A stretch of DNA of 64,000 nt from UKL13-3 sp040387195 (GCA_040387195.1 JAZKEF010000017.1:124001-188000), one strand, 5' to 3'. Positions 15,779 through 25,976 are shown, counted from the first letter of the stretch. The notes: generated from the letters alone by a model not told the origin. Made by a program: numbers and translations.

Positions 15779-15801
15779 AGGAAAAATGTAATACTATCTA
15801 A

Positions 15802-16010
15802 ATGGGGAGAGGATGGAGGATGGAGGATGGAAGTTGGAAGTTGGAGGATGGAGGATGGAGGTTGGAGGATGGAAGTTGGAGGATGGAGGATGGAAGAGTG
15901 TCATGCTGTCCCGCTGCAGGCGGGAGAAGCAGGATGGAGGTTGGAAGAGAATGCAGGGTGCCTGAGCTCCGCATAGCGGAAAGAGTCGAAGGCAGCCGGA
16001 CCGCTGCCGA
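15802..16010. repeat. GGATGGAGG minisatellite and REP-like sequence
   Basis: From about 15809 to 15896 the units GGATGGAGGATGGAAGTTGG and variants run in tandem, and again at 15931-15950. The hairpin CCCGCTGCAGGCGGG (15910-15924) and a CTGAGCTCCGC...CGAAGGC unit (15961-15994) follow. The open frame across it (MEDGSWKLEDGGW...) is a repeat translation, not a protein. The rest of the spacer 15764-16104 shows nothing else. Confidence 0.7.
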
Positions 16011-16104
16011 TGCGAGACTTACGCTGCCGTGGTTCTTAAGAAAAGATTAAGAATGGGGCTTTTGTTTTAGCTTTATATTGTAAGGGTAAAACAAGTAGCT
16101 CTGA

Positions 16105-19100
16105 ATGTCGGGTCCCCTAAGAATTGTCTTCCTTTTTCTGCTGGTTGGTTTCGGCTTTACAAAAGCGGCCGGTCAAACATGCACAATGGTTATATCGGAT
16201 ACAAACTTATGTGAAGGTGCTACAACCGTTTTTTCGGTAAACATAACCGGTGGTAACACACCGGTTTTATACAGCTGGGATTTCGGGGATGGATTTCTGG
16301 CGTCTACAGGTACACCCGGACATACCTATACGGTTCCGGGAACATATCAACCAACAGTAACCATTTCTTTTTCAGGAGGAGCTACCTGTTCGGTAACGGG
16401 CGCTACCATCCGTGTATTTGGAAAACCGGTTTGCAAGTATGTCATCACTTCGGATGATTCACTTTGTTTTAAGGGAAATCAATTGTGTATCCTGGATCAA
16501 TCGGTGCCCGGAGTTTCTGCTGCACCTATCAAAAGACGGGTGTTTCAACTGAGTAACGGGTATTTTAAAATGGACTCGTTTCCTTATCTGCCAACACTCT
16601 GTTATCAAAACACAACCGATGTAAATGGACATCTGTACTCACTTGTAATGGAAATTACCGATACCAACAATTGTGTGAGCCGTCTGTCGAAGGTAGATTC
16701 GGTGAGGCTGTTTCCTGAAATTGATCTGTTGTTCACTACGCATTTTGATCCGACATGCGGTGATATTCTGACCAAACTGGTGAATCAGAGTTCGACCTTG
16801 CGGTCAAATGTGAAGCAGTTCTACTGGGATTTTGTTGATGGACAAACCAACAGCACATTGTGGGACAGTGTCACCCATTTGTATGCCTATCCGGGTCCTT
16901 ATGTACCAAGGTTGGTGGTGAAGGATTGGAATAACTGTGTTGACTCGTTCATTGGGTCACCTGCAATAAAGAGTATCATTCGTGATTCTTTGATTTACAA
17001 TTCAGAGGCCATGAAGCAGTGTTTCAAAGGGCATTTTTTTACGTTTGCCACATTCAATCCGGGAGGAATACCTTATTGGAAAATTTATGATAACGCCAAC
17101 AACCTGCTGTACCAGATTGATGATAAAATATATACGGATACCATCCGGTTCTCTACATGCGGAGAATACCGCATACACCTTAAGGTAGTGTTTCCCGATT
17201 GTGTTTTTGAAACGGACACCATTGTTTCTGTGATGGGTCCCAGGGCTATTTTTCAGGAGTTGGGAAATTCGCAGACAACGCTTCAGAATATTGTGCAATG
17301 CGAAATTTTTGATACGGTTCATTTTGTGAGTCCGTTTCCTTATTTGAGCTGCAACCATATGAACGGAGGCAAATATCATCTTTGGGATTTCGGAGATGCT
17401 TTTGCACCACCCTGTACCACCGACACTAAAAACGGCCTGAACATCGGGATGAATTGTAACTACTCGCTTGATTCAAGCTTTGTAAAACACAAATACAAGG
17501 AAGGGGAAGAATCCTGTTACCGGGCCTCTTTATACATTAAAGACTCCCTTACCGGATGCAGTCATTCGGAAACCTTATCACTATCACTATCCAAACCGGA
17601 TGCCCATCCCAATCCAAACTCGTCTCCTCCGCGGATCGGACTTCATTTACCTTCTCTTATTGAGCAATGTTTATTTACCGAAATGCGGTTTGAGTTCTCT
17701 GATGTTTTGCCTGCCTGTTCATACGAAAAGGCCTGGATCAATTTTGATTCGGCATGTGGAAAGGATATGTGGGTTCTTGTTGATTCGGCCAATTTGAGGT
17801 TTTACGAGCATGACGGCTATCTTACAACATGCGATTCGAGTGGTTACGTTACCATGGGTTTAATTATCAAAAATGGTAAAGACAGGAACGGAAAGGATTG
17901 TTATGATACAGCCTGGTACCACCATATACTACGTTTGCTACCGATCAATGCAAATTTCGCTTACAATATTATTAATCCGTGTAAACCATATATAGTTGAT
18001 CTGGTTCCTGACGACTCTATACAATACAATCTCAAAAAAGTGAGGTGGAACCGGTTTTCGTATTCCTACTACCTGGAAGATACAAGCAGGTTTTTTGATC
18101 CGCTGCTTACCTTTTATACCTTCGGTGATACGGCTGCCCAATATTTGGGAGCTACAGATTCGATTATTCATCGTAAGCGATTTGGTTTTCCGAGAGCCGG
18201 TGTGCATGGGCTGCAGGTGAATATGGAGAATAATTCCCAATGCTCGCAACTCAATTCCCAAACCATTGCGCTGGGATTCTATAAAAACTTTCATCCGTCA
18301 ACCGTACTTACCTGCACTCATAATCCTATTGTGTTGAAGGATACCATCAGGTACTATAATATCAATTCCTTTAACCTGCTGAGCCCGGTTCCTTTTTGGA
18401 ATATGCCTGCCCGCGCAGCGGCCAACAAGGAAAAAATATGGTGGGATATAGGCGATGGAAAGGGATTTGTGCACACCGGCTCACATCCGGTAATAACATA
18501 TGAGAAACCGGGTACATACACTGTTACCATGATTGTACAGGATAGCATGGGTTGTTTGGATACCCTGGTTCGGGAAAACCTGATCCGGATTGTGGAGCTT
18601 GCTCCCCGGATTGGTTTGCTGCAATCTGCTTACTTATGCGCTCCGCAAATTGTGAAGTTCAAAGACCTCTCGCTCGTAACGGATTCAATAGGGGATACCG
18701 TGCCATCGGGAATTGATTGGGTGGTTTCCCGCTTATGGGATTTTGGAGACGGAACAGTATTCAGCACACTTCCGGACCCTGCCCATAACTATACAGGTAA
18801 CAGAGTATTTACTGTTACCTTAATGGTTACAACCGGAGGTGGCTGTGTGGATACCGTGCAAACACAGGTAGAATTAAAAGGACCTAAACCATCTTTTGAA
18901 ATATTGGATACGATGGGTTGTGAACCTTTCCAGGCAATATTTATCAATACAACCGGCAAACCACTGGAGAGCTGGACATGGTATTATGGCGACCCGGCCA
19001 ATCAAACGTATACTACTACAAGTGACAGCAACATTACATTTACCTATACGAAAGCCGGAATATATACCATCAAAGTATTGGGAACAGATACAGTGTTTAA

Positions 19101-19992
19101 TCCCAATACCGGCAATACCATTATCTGCAATTCCTTTTTTCCTGATCCGCTTACCAACCTGCCGGAACGCAAGGTGTATGTGTTGCCCACACCTCCCATG
19201 GATGTGGTGTTTAAAGACAGTGTATGCAAAAACGAACCGATGGAGCTGACAGCAACCGGAGATGCGGTGTATAAGAAACTCACCTGGATATTTGGTGATG
19301 GTGATAGCACAAAAACAGAACGCCCGGATACTGTTACCGAACATGTTTTTGCGAAAGCCGGTATGTATCGTTTTATGCTTGTTCCCATCAACAGTTCAGG
19401 GGTGGAGTGTGCAGATACCGTTCTGAAAAATATTCTGGTAACCGAAGTGCAAGCTGATTTTACCATTGACAGCAGCAAAACCCCGGCACTTGAGTTTATC
19501 AATGCATCAACAAATGGAGTAAGATATGAGTGGAATTTCGGGAAACCATCAGCCGGGTCAGGAAACCTTTCATCCGCATTCAACGGGACGTTTTATTATG
19601 GTACCGATACCGGAATGTACACTGTTTGCCTGATGGCATTTAACCTGGAAGACTGCCTGGATTCTATCTGCAAGGATATCCGGATTGTGAATGCACATGT
19701 TATTATTCCCAATGTATTTACACCTGATAACAATGATGCAAAAAATGATGCTTTTGATATTGACATAGCCGGTTTTACACAATATGAAATCAAGATCTAT
19801 AACCGCTGGGGAACAGAAGTATATTCAGGCGATAGGGATGGGATCCGCAATGACGGTATTAATTGGAACGGTAAAGACCACAACATAGGAGCGGAGTGTG
19901 CTGCTGGAACATATTATTATGTGTTCACCTATAAACTGATTACCGAAAAAAACACAAAAACGGTACACGGAACAATTACGCTGATAAGATAG
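16105..19992 (+). CDS. Large PKD-domain surface protein with T9SS type B sorting domain (paralog 1)
   Basis: The gene encodes 1295 residues. It has a signal peptide (MSGPLRIVFLFLLVGFGFT, cleavage after about AAG). PKD-type beta domains are marked by YSWDFGDGF...HTYTVPGTY (about 50-80), HLWDFGDAFAPPC, WWDIGDGKGF, SRLWDFGDGTVF, WYYGDP and LTWIFGDGDS. Cys pairs are frequent. The last 95 residues, IIPNVFTPDNNDAKNDAF...YNRWGTEVYSG...GTITLIR, are the gliding-motility-associated type B sorting domain. The protein should be exported by type IX secretion and displayed or released as an adhesin-like product. The next gene is a full-length paralog. Confidence 0.9.
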   Translation: MSGPLRIVFLFLLVGFGFTKAAGQTCTMVISDTNLCEGATTVFSVNITGGNTPVLYSWDFGDGFLASTGTPGHTYTVPGTYQPTVTISFSGGATCSVTGATIRVFGKPVCKYVITSDDSLCFKGNQLCILDQSVPGVSAAPIKRRVFQLSNGYFKMDSFPYLPTLCYQNTTDVNGHLYSLVMEITDTNNCVSRLSKVDSVRLFPEIDLLFTTHFDPTCGDILTKLVNQSSTLRSNVKQFYWDFVDGQTNSTLWDSVTHLYAYPGPYVPRLVVKDWNNCVDSFIGSPAIKSIIRDSLIYNSEAMKQCFKGHFFTFATFNPGGIPYWKIYDNANNLLYQIDDKIYTDTIRFSTCGEYRIHLKVVFPDCVFETDTIVSVMGPRAIFQELGNSQTTLQNIVQCEIFDTVHFVSPFPYLSCNHMNGGKYHLWDFGDAFAPPCTTDTKNGLNIGMNCNYSLDSSFVKHKYKEGEESCYRASLYIKDSLTGCSHSETLSLSLSKPDAHPNPNSSPPRIGLHLPSLIEQCLFTEMRFEFSDVLPACSYEKAWINFDSACGKDMWVLVDSANLRFYEHDGYLTTCDSSGYVTMGLIIKNGKDRNGKDCYDTAWYHHILRLLPINANFAYNIINPCKPYIVDLVPDDSIQYNLKKVRWNRFSYSYYLEDTSRFFDPLLTFYTFGDTAAQYLGATDSIIHRKRFGFPRAGVHGLQVNMENNSQCSQLNSQTIALGFYKNFHPSTVLTCTHNPIVLKDTIRYYNINSFNLLSPVPFWNMPARAAANKEKIWWDIGDGKGFVHTGSHPVITYEKPGTYTVTMIVQDSMGCLDTLVRENLIRIVELAPRIGLLQSAYLCAPQIVKFKDLSLVTDSIGDTVPSGIDWVVSRLWDFGDGTVFSTLPDPAHNYTGNRVFTVTLMVTTGGGCVDTVQTQVELKGPKPSFEILDTMGCEPFQAIFINTTGKPLESWTWYYGDPANQTYTTTSDSNITFTYTKAGIYTIKVLGTDTVFNPNTGNTIICNSFFPDPLTNLPERKVYVLPTPPMDVVFKDSVCKNEPMELTATGDAVYKKLTWIFGDGDSTKTERPDTVTEHVFAKAGMYRFMLVPINSSGVECADTVLKNILVTEVQADFTIDSSKTPALEFINASTNGVRYEWNFGKPSAGSGNLSSAFNGTFYYGTDTGMYTVCLMAFNLEDCLDSICKDIRIVNAHVIIPNVFTPDNNDAKNDAFDIDIAGFTQYEIKIYNRWGTEVYSGDRDGIRNDGINWNGKDHNIGAECAAGTYYYVFTYKLITEKNTKTVHGTITLIR

Positions 19993-20009
19993 CGGGATGG
20001 AGGTTGGAA

Positions 20010-20190
20010 GGACCCTGAAGGGGTCCATTATAAATAAAAGGAAAAATGCAAGATATGTGTACACAAAATGAAGATAAGAGATCGGCAACCAACGGTCGCT
20101 GCTCCTGCGTTGGCTGAGCGGTCCGATAGTTATCGGACGAAGCCATCGCAAGCGAGCATCCTGTATCGAGCATCCTGTATCGCGCTCTTA
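20010..20190. repeat. Palindromes and short tandem repeats between the PKD paralogs
   Basis: Hairpin GGACCCTGAAGGGGTCC (20010-20026) may end transcription of paralog 1 but lacks a T tract. The palindrome GTCCGATAGTTATCGGAC lies near 20121 and recurs inverted near 27831. GAGCATCCTGTATC is repeated in tandem near 20154-20181. No gene is seen between 19993 and 20254. Confidence 0.55.
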
Positions 20191-20254
20191 GGTAAAATTT
20201 AACAGTATGCCACTAATTTTTCGTTTATATTGTCTTCAGAAATAACATTGACAG

Positions 20255-23200
20255 ATGCGCCTGCTTCATTTATTATTTGTTTGTACACTCTATTGGGTCT
20301 TCAGTATGTCAACTGTTGCAGGGCAAACCTGTACGATTGTGGTTGCCGATACCATTTTATGCGAAGGAGGTACCACACCTTTTACGGTAAATACAACAGG
20401 GGGTACACCCACAGCATACAGCTGGGCTTTTGGTGATGGGTTTACAGCCTCTACTTCCAGTCCCAGCCATACCTATACTACAGCAGGAATCTATTTTCCA
20501 ACCGTAACGGTTACGTTTTCGGGAGGAGCAACTTGTTCCATTACAGGTCAGCGCATCAGGGTATTTGCCAATCCATCTGTAAAGTATGTAATCACTTCAG
20601 ACGATTCGTTATGTTTTAAGGGAAATAACCTGTGCATTCTGGATCAATCGACTCCCGGCACTTCGAATGCACCAATTAAAAAGAGGGTGTTTCAGCTGAG
20701 CAATGGTTTCATTCAGAAAGATTCCATTCCATATAGTCCGTCAATATGTTACCAGAATACAACCGAAATTTTAGGACACTTATACACGCTGGTGCTCGAA
20801 GTAACGGATACAAATAATTGTGTAAGCCGTTTGCAAAAACCGGATTCGGTGCGGTTGTTTCCCAAAAATCCACCTATCAATTTCCAAACCAATTATTCAC
20901 CTACCTGCGGAGATATCCTGGTTAATTTTTTCAATACCACAACGATGCCGGTAGCCAATGTGAAACGTTTTCACTGGGACTTTGACAATGGCAAACGAGA
21001 CAGTACATTCTGGAATGCAGTGGCACATCTGTATGCGAAACCCGGACCATATTTTCCCAAGCTGTATGTATGGGATCAGAACAATTGTGCCGATACAGGG
21101 TACTCAACCCATGTGGTGGAAAGCATTGTTCCCGATACATTGATACATTCCACTACGGGCATGAAACAATGTTTTGACAAGAACGAGTTCAGGCTGGCGT
21201 CCAAAAATCCTGCAGGCAGTTCTTTCTGGGGTATTTATGATGCTTCCAATAACAGGATCGATACCACAGTGTTGCCAAAGGATACGTTGGTGCTCAAGTT
21301 TAAAACCTGCGGGTTATACAGGGTACGACTCACCGTATACTTTCCGGATTGTATGTTCACAACGGATACCTTGCTCACGGTATTGGGCCCTAAGGCAATG
21401 ATTCAGGATATTACCCAAAAGAGCACCACGATTGAGCATATGTCGCAGTGCCAGATCTTCGATACCATTTATTACAAAACACCGATACCGTATCTGAACT
21501 GCACCTATAAAAACAGCAGCATTTACCATTTATGGGATTTTGGTGATGCGTTTGCCCCGCCATGTACCACCGATACCAAACGGGGAATCAATGTGGGGAT
21601 GAACTGTAATTTTTCACAGGATTCCATGCAGGTAAAACACAGGTATACTACAGGACGGGAGAATTGTTACCTCACCAAATTGTTCCTGAAGGATTCGCTT
21701 ACAGGCTGCACCCACAACGACTCCACCTCACTTGCCCTCAGAGGTCCTAATGCACATCCCGACACTTTTTCCATTCCCAAAAGAAGAGGAATTTATACTT
21801 TGGGTGATCAATGTTTGCCGACAGCCATAACGATTAAAACGGAGGAAACACTTCCCCGGTGTTTTTATGAACGGGCATGGATCAATCCCGATTCGGCCTG
21901 CGATAAAAACAACTGGATTTTAGCCGATACATTAAGTACAAGGACATTTACCTATAACTATAGTTCAACCTGCGATCCCAACGGATACGTAACTATCGGT
22001 ATTATCATTAAAAATGGGAGGGATGCCAATGGAAATGATTGTTATGATACGGCATGGTACCATCATATCATACAGCTTACCGCCATTAATGCAAATACAA
22101 AATACACAGTAGATCCCGGTTGCAAACCATATACCGTGAGGTTTACGGCCGAAGACAGTATCCAGCAGCAGCTGAAAAAAGTAGGTTGGGATTATGGTTC
22201 ACGATCAGGGTATTTTGAAACATTTGTGGGGTACAGCCTCGAACACGAATCGCTGAGAAATGATACCGTAGGGCAGTTGTTTTCAGTAACGGACTCTATC
22301 ATTAACGGACAGGTTTTTACCTTCCTGAAAAATGGAGTATATACCGTTATGACAACATTCACCACCCAGCAAGGGTGTGCGAGGTCCAATGCACAAACAG
22401 TTGCTGTGGGTTACTTTGCAGGGTTTCAGGCAAAACGTGTGAGTTGTTTGGGCGACAGTATCACCTTCCTGGAGAAGGTACAATATTACAGCAACAAATT
22501 TTTTGATCTGCTGGATCCCGTTGAGTATTGGAAACAACCGGCCCGTGCGGCAGCGGGTAAGGAAAAAATATGGTGGAATATGGGAGATGGAAAAGGGTTT
22601 GTTTACACCGGTTCCAATCCAAAAGTAAAATATGACAAGCCCGGAACGTATACCATCACCATGGTTACACAGGATAGTGCAGGTTGTCTGGATACAGTGG
22701 TTAAGCCTAATTTTATCAAGGTGGTGGAGCTGAAACCGAGCATCGGGTTGTTGCAAAATTCATATTTCTGTGCGCCTCAAATTGTTCAGTTCAAAGATTC
22801 ATCGCGTGTTATTGATAGTGTGGGTGCATTGGTGAATTCAGCAAGTGATACGGTGATTACACGCCTATGGGATTTCGGAGATGGAACAGCCAACAGCATG
22901 TTTATTCACCCTGCACATAACTTTGTATCCAATGGCAGTTATACCATTACCCTGACAGCAACAACAAACGCAGGGTGTTCAGATACTGCACAGGTTGTAA
23001 TAGACTTAAAAGGCCCGCGCCCCATGTTTGATATTGTAGATAGCATGGGCTGTGAACCTTTTCAGGTAACATTTATAAATACTACAGGTAAACCACTTAA
23101 AAACTGGACCTGGTATTATGGCGATCCCGCCCAACAAACATTTACCACTGCAAGTGATTCCGCTATTTCATTTACGTATACAAAGGCCGGAGTATATGAT

Positions 23201-24121
23201 GTTAAAATTTTAGGTACCGATGAAATTTTCAATCCAAGTACCGGGAATACCGTTATCTGTAATGCGTTTTTCCCAGATCCTGCAACCGGTTTGCCGCAAC
23301 GCAGGGTATATGTTTTGCCAACCCCACCATTGGATCTTGTTTCCAAAGACAGTGTTTGTCCGCATGATCCACTCACATTAACAGCCATTGGGGATACAGT
23401 GTATAAAGACCTGACCTGGATTTACGGAGATGGTGACACCCTCCGCACCTTGCGTCCGGATACTGTTGTTGAGCATACTTATAGTCAATCGGGTGTGTAT
23501 ACCATTATGCTCATTCCGATTAACAGCACCGGTTATGAATGTGTGGACACGGTGCGGAAAAATATTGTGGTGGCCGATGTACATGCCGATTTTACGATTG
23601 ATAGCAGTGATGCACCTGAGTATACATTTAACAATGGATCTACTTCCGCAGTGAGGTATGTTTGGAGTTTTGGTAAACCTGCAGCTGGCCCCGGCAATCA
23701 ATCGACACAAACGCATGGGATGTTTAACTATAACGATACCGGCTTGTATCATATCTGTTTGATGGCATTTAATGCTGATGATTGCTGGGACTCTGTTTGT
23801 AAGTCTATACATATTGTGGACGCCCGTGTAACCATTCCCAATGTATTTACACCCGATAACAACGATAATACCAACGATGCATTTGATATTGACATCATAG
23901 GGTTTACCAAATACGACCTGCAGGTTTTTAACCGCTGGGGAAGGGAAGTATATAAAAGTAATAAGGATGGAATCCGGAACGATGGGGTGAACTGGAATGG
24001 TAAGGACCAGAATGATGGAGAACCTTGTGCAGCCGGCACCTATTATTATCTGTTTACCTACAAACTGATCACTGAGCAAACGGAAAAAACCGTTCATGGC
24101 ACCATCACACTTATCCGTTAA
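20255..24121 (+). CDS. Large PKD-domain surface protein with T9SS type B sorting domain (paralog 2)
   Basis: The gene encodes 1288 residues, co-linear with the preceding gene from signal peptide (MRLLHLLFVCTLYWVFSMST) to the C-terminal sorting domain. Shared signatures include YVITSDDSLCFKGN, HLWDFGDAFAPPCTTDT, WWNMGDGKGFVYTG, RLWDFGDGTAN and TWYYGDPAQQTF. The last 95 residues (IPNVFTPDNNDNTNDAF...FNRWGREVYKS...TITLIR) form the type B domain. Both genes share a TTTATATTGT element about 20-30 bp before the start, hinting at common control. A recent tandem duplication, now diverged throughout, explains the pair. Confidence 0.9.
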   Translation: MRLLHLLFVCTLYWVFSMSTVAGQTCTIVVADTILCEGGTTPFTVNTTGGTPTAYSWAFGDGFTASTSSPSHTYTTAGIYFPTVTVTFSGGATCSITGQRIRVFANPSVKYVITSDDSLCFKGNNLCILDQSTPGTSNAPIKKRVFQLSNGFIQKDSIPYSPSICYQNTTEILGHLYTLVLEVTDTNNCVSRLQKPDSVRLFPKNPPINFQTNYSPTCGDILVNFFNTTTMPVANVKRFHWDFDNGKRDSTFWNAVAHLYAKPGPYFPKLYVWDQNNCADTGYSTHVVESIVPDTLIHSTTGMKQCFDKNEFRLASKNPAGSSFWGIYDASNNRIDTTVLPKDTLVLKFKTCGLYRVRLTVYFPDCMFTTDTLLTVLGPKAMIQDITQKSTTIEHMSQCQIFDTIYYKTPIPYLNCTYKNSSIYHLWDFGDAFAPPCTTDTKRGINVGMNCNFSQDSMQVKHRYTTGRENCYLTKLFLKDSLTGCTHNDSTSLALRGPNAHPDTFSIPKRRGIYTLGDQCLPTAITIKTEETLPRCFYERAWINPDSACDKNNWILADTLSTRTFTYNYSSTCDPNGYVTIGIIIKNGRDANGNDCYDTAWYHHIIQLTAINANTKYTVDPGCKPYTVRFTAEDSIQQQLKKVGWDYGSRSGYFETFVGYSLEHESLRNDTVGQLFSVTDSIINGQVFTFLKNGVYTVMTTFTTQQGCARSNAQTVAVGYFAGFQAKRVSCLGDSITFLEKVQYYSNKFFDLLDPVEYWKQPARAAAGKEKIWWNMGDGKGFVYTGSNPKVKYDKPGTYTITMVTQDSAGCLDTVVKPNFIKVVELKPSIGLLQNSYFCAPQIVQFKDSSRVIDSVGALVNSASDTVITRLWDFGDGTANSMFIHPAHNFVSNGSYTITLTATTNAGCSDTAQVVIDLKGPRPMFDIVDSMGCEPFQVTFINTTGKPLKNWTWYYGDPAQQTFTTASDSAISFTYTKAGVYDVKILGTDEIFNPSTGNTVICNAFFPDPATGLPQRRVYVLPTPPLDLVSKDSVCPHDPLTLTAIGDTVYKDLTWIYGDGDTLRTLRPDTVVEHTYSQSGVYTIMLIPINSTGYECVDTVRKNIVVADVHADFTIDSSDAPEYTFNNGSTSAVRYVWSFGKPAAGPGNQSTQTHGMFNYNDTGLYHICLMAFNADDCWDSVCKSIHIVDARVTIPNVFTPDNNDNTNDAFDIDIIGFTKYDLQVFNRWGREVYKSNKDGIRNDGVNWNGKDQNDGEPCAAGTYYYLFTYKLITEQTEKTVHGTITLIR

Positions 24122-24181
24122 AATAAGACATTAGCCGAAAAACAAGGCAGCTTTCAGTTGAAAGTAGTTTATTTGTGGTCT

Positions 24182-25384
24182 ATGCTTAAAAAAGAACGTA
24201 TCCTCCTCATCACCTTAGCCGCAATTAACTTCACCAACATCATGGACTTTATGATCATGATGCCACTGGGGCCGCAGTTGATGCGTATTTTTGATATTAC
24301 ACCGCAACAATTCGGGTTGGTTGTTTCAGCCTATACGTTAAGTGCAGGTGTTTCCGGATTTTTCTCGGCATTTATTGTCGACCGCTTTGACCGCAAAAGT
24401 TTTCTTACCTTTTTATATACCGGCTTTTTAGTCGGAACACTGGCGTGCGGATTGGCACCAACCTATTCGCTGTTGCTTATTGCGCGCATCTTTACCGGAG
24501 TGTTCGGTGGTGTGTTGGGTGCACTTATTCTTTCCATTATCGGAGATGTGATTCCGTTTGAACGCAGGGGACAGGCAATGGGAATGATCATGGCCGCCTT
24601 TTCGGTCGCTTCCGTTTTTGGTGTTCCTTTCGGGTTGTTCATCGCCAACGCATACGACTGGCATGCTCCGTTTGTATTCCTTGCCATATGCGGCTTGCCG
24701 GTAATGTATATGGTGGTAAAGTACGTTCCAAGTCTCACGGCACATATTTACGAAAAAGAGAACAGGCCCAATCCGGTTGCTATTTTAAAGGGGATCACTT
24801 CCGATCCGAACCAGCGTAAAGCAATCAGTTTAATGATGATGCTGATGTTTGGTCATTTTACCATTATTCCATTTTTGAGTCCGTTCCTGGTAAGCAATGT
24901 TGGTTTTGAAGAAAGTCAGCTGGCTTATGTGTATGCTGTAGGTGGCGTGTTAACAATCTTTTCGTCACCCCTTATTGGTAAGTGGGCCGATAAGTATGGT
25001 AAGCTCAAAATCTTTACCATTTTTATCTTGTTGTGTACACTGCCCATCTTTTTACTTACCAATATGCCAAGGGTAGAGATCTGGATTGCACTGGCTGTAA
25101 GCGGAGCCTTCTTTGTGTTTTCGGGCGGACGTTTCATCCCGGCACAGGCTATGGTTACCTCTACGGTAAAGCCTGAAACACGTGGCAGTTTCATGAGCAT
25201 ATCTTCTTCGTTGCAACAACTGTCGGCAGGTGCTGCATCATATATAGCAGGCGTTATTGTGGTAAAACAACCGGGTGGAGAATTACTCAACTACAATTGG
25301 GTAGGTTTTATATCAATTGGAGCAACCGTATTGTGTTTGTTCCTGGCGCGCAGGATCAGAACTGCTGATGGGGCGAAGTTTTAA
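24182..25384 (+). CDS. MFS transporter (AraJ/drug-efflux-like)
   Basis: From the ATG at 24182 the protein has 400 residues and about 12 membrane helices. It starts MLKKERILLITLAAINFTNI directly before helix 1. The MFS motif A-like loop FIVDRFDRKSFL sits between helices 2 and 3, and a second GDVIPFERRGQAMG is near helix 4-5. An ATG at 24158 would add eight residues without conserved features. It probably exports small molecules by proton antiport; the substrate is unknown. It converges with mazF, leaving 2 bp between the stop codons. Confidence 0.85.
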   Translation: MLKKERILLITLAAINFTNIMDFMIMMPLGPQLMRIFDITPQQFGLVVSAYTLSAGVSGFFSAFIVDRFDRKSFLTFLYTGFLVGTLACGLAPTYSLLLIARIFTGVFGGVLGALILSIIGDVIPFERRGQAMGMIMAAFSVASVFGVPFGLFIANAYDWHAPFVFLAICGLPVMYMVVKYVPSLTAHIYEKENRPNPVAILKGITSDPNQRKAISLMMMLMFGHFTIIPFLSPFLVSNVGFEESQLAYVYAVGGVLTIFSSPLIGKWADKYGKLKIFTIFILLCTLPIFLLTNMPRVEIWIALAVSGAFFVFSGGRFIPAQAMVTSTVKPETRGSFMSISSSLQQLSAGAASYIAGVIVVKQPGGELLNYNWVGFISIGATVLCLFLARRIRTADGAKF

Positions 25385-25386
25385 GA

Positions 25387-25722
25387 TTACAGGTCAAGAA
25401 TAATTCTGAGATTATCCTGAAGTTTTGTTTGCTGGTCTTTCGTTAACTTACCAAGTTTTGAGAGAAGTCTTTTGTTGTCTATTGCGCGTACCTGGTCAAC
25501 CAGAACATCACTTAACTTGTCTAGTTGATTCTTGTTTAAATGAATCCTCAAAATATCAATATTCTTCTGAACATTTGTGGTAATAGGACAGATAATGCTG
25601 GATGGATGCGTGTCGTTTAACAAATCGGTTTGGATAATAACAACAGGGCGGGTCTTACCCGGTTCCGTTCCTTTTCCTGGATTTAGGTTGGCAAGCCAAA
25701 TGTCATACTGCTTAATTTTCAT
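25387..25722 (-). CDS. mazF: MazF/PemK-type mRNA endonuclease toxin
   Basis: The gene encodes 111 residues, the family's usual size. MazF toxins cut mRNA at short motifs to arrest growth. Signature segments are YDIWLANLNPGKGTEPGKTR (active Arg in TRPVVIIQ), SSIICPITTN and the C-terminal LVDQVRAIDNKRL. It overlaps the upstream antitoxin gene by 11 bp, as expected for coupled expression. Confidence 0.9.
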   Translation of the reverse strand: MKIKQYDIWLANLNPGKGTEPGKTRPVVIIQTDLLNDTHPSSIICPITTNVQKNIDILRIHLNKNQLDKLSDVLVDQVRAIDNKRLLSKLGKLTKDQQTKLQDNLRIILDL

Positions 25723-25942
25723 CTAACAACATCTCAAATTCACGCAGAATATCCATTGATTCATTGCTGGTCAGTGCAGATTCCTTCGTTAGTTGATTTT
25801 TAAGCAGGCGTCTTTTGTTTACACGGTTGTATATGCTAACAGCTTCATTGATGTAGCGGTTCCGGGCTAAATGAAGTTTGGATGTGATTTCCTCGGCCTC
25901 GTTAAAGATGTCATCATCTAGTTTTAATGATAGTGTTTTCAT
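25712..25942 (-). CDS. MazF-partner antitoxin, ribbon-helix-helix type
   Basis: The gene encodes 76 residues. The N-terminal LSLKLDDDIFNEAEEITSKL followed by RNRYINEAVSIYNRV fits a ribbon-helix-helix DNA-binding fold. The acidic tail (SMDILREFEMLLDEN) would bind and block the toxin. It is the first gene of the pair and is preceded by a palindrome that should serve as its own operator. Confidence 0.8.
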   Translation of the reverse strand: MKTLSLKLDDDIFNEAEEITSKLHLARNRYINEAVSIYNRVNKRRLLKNQLTKESALTSNESMDILREFEMLLDEN

Positions 25943-25946
25943 AGCA

Positions 25947-25976
25947 CAAAGGTATATATTAAAAGTATATACTTTT
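25947..25976 (-). promoter_or_regulatory. Promoter and palindromic operator of the mazF toxin-antitoxin pair
   Basis: AAAAGTATATACTTTT (25961-25976) is a perfect 16-bp palindrome just upstream of TACCTTTG (minus strand, 25947-25954), a TAnnTTTG -7 element. The -7 element ends 4 bp from the antitoxin ATG, so the mRNA would be nearly leaderless. Position suits autorepression by the RHH antitoxin. Confidence 0.6.

Noticed and set aside
15802..16050. Open frame MEDGSWKLEDGGW...
   Set aside because: Translation of the GGATGGAGG minisatellite, not a protein.
23378..24097. 239-residue minus-strand open frame
   Set aside because: Antisense to the C-terminus of the second PKD protein, whose sorting domain is unmistakable.
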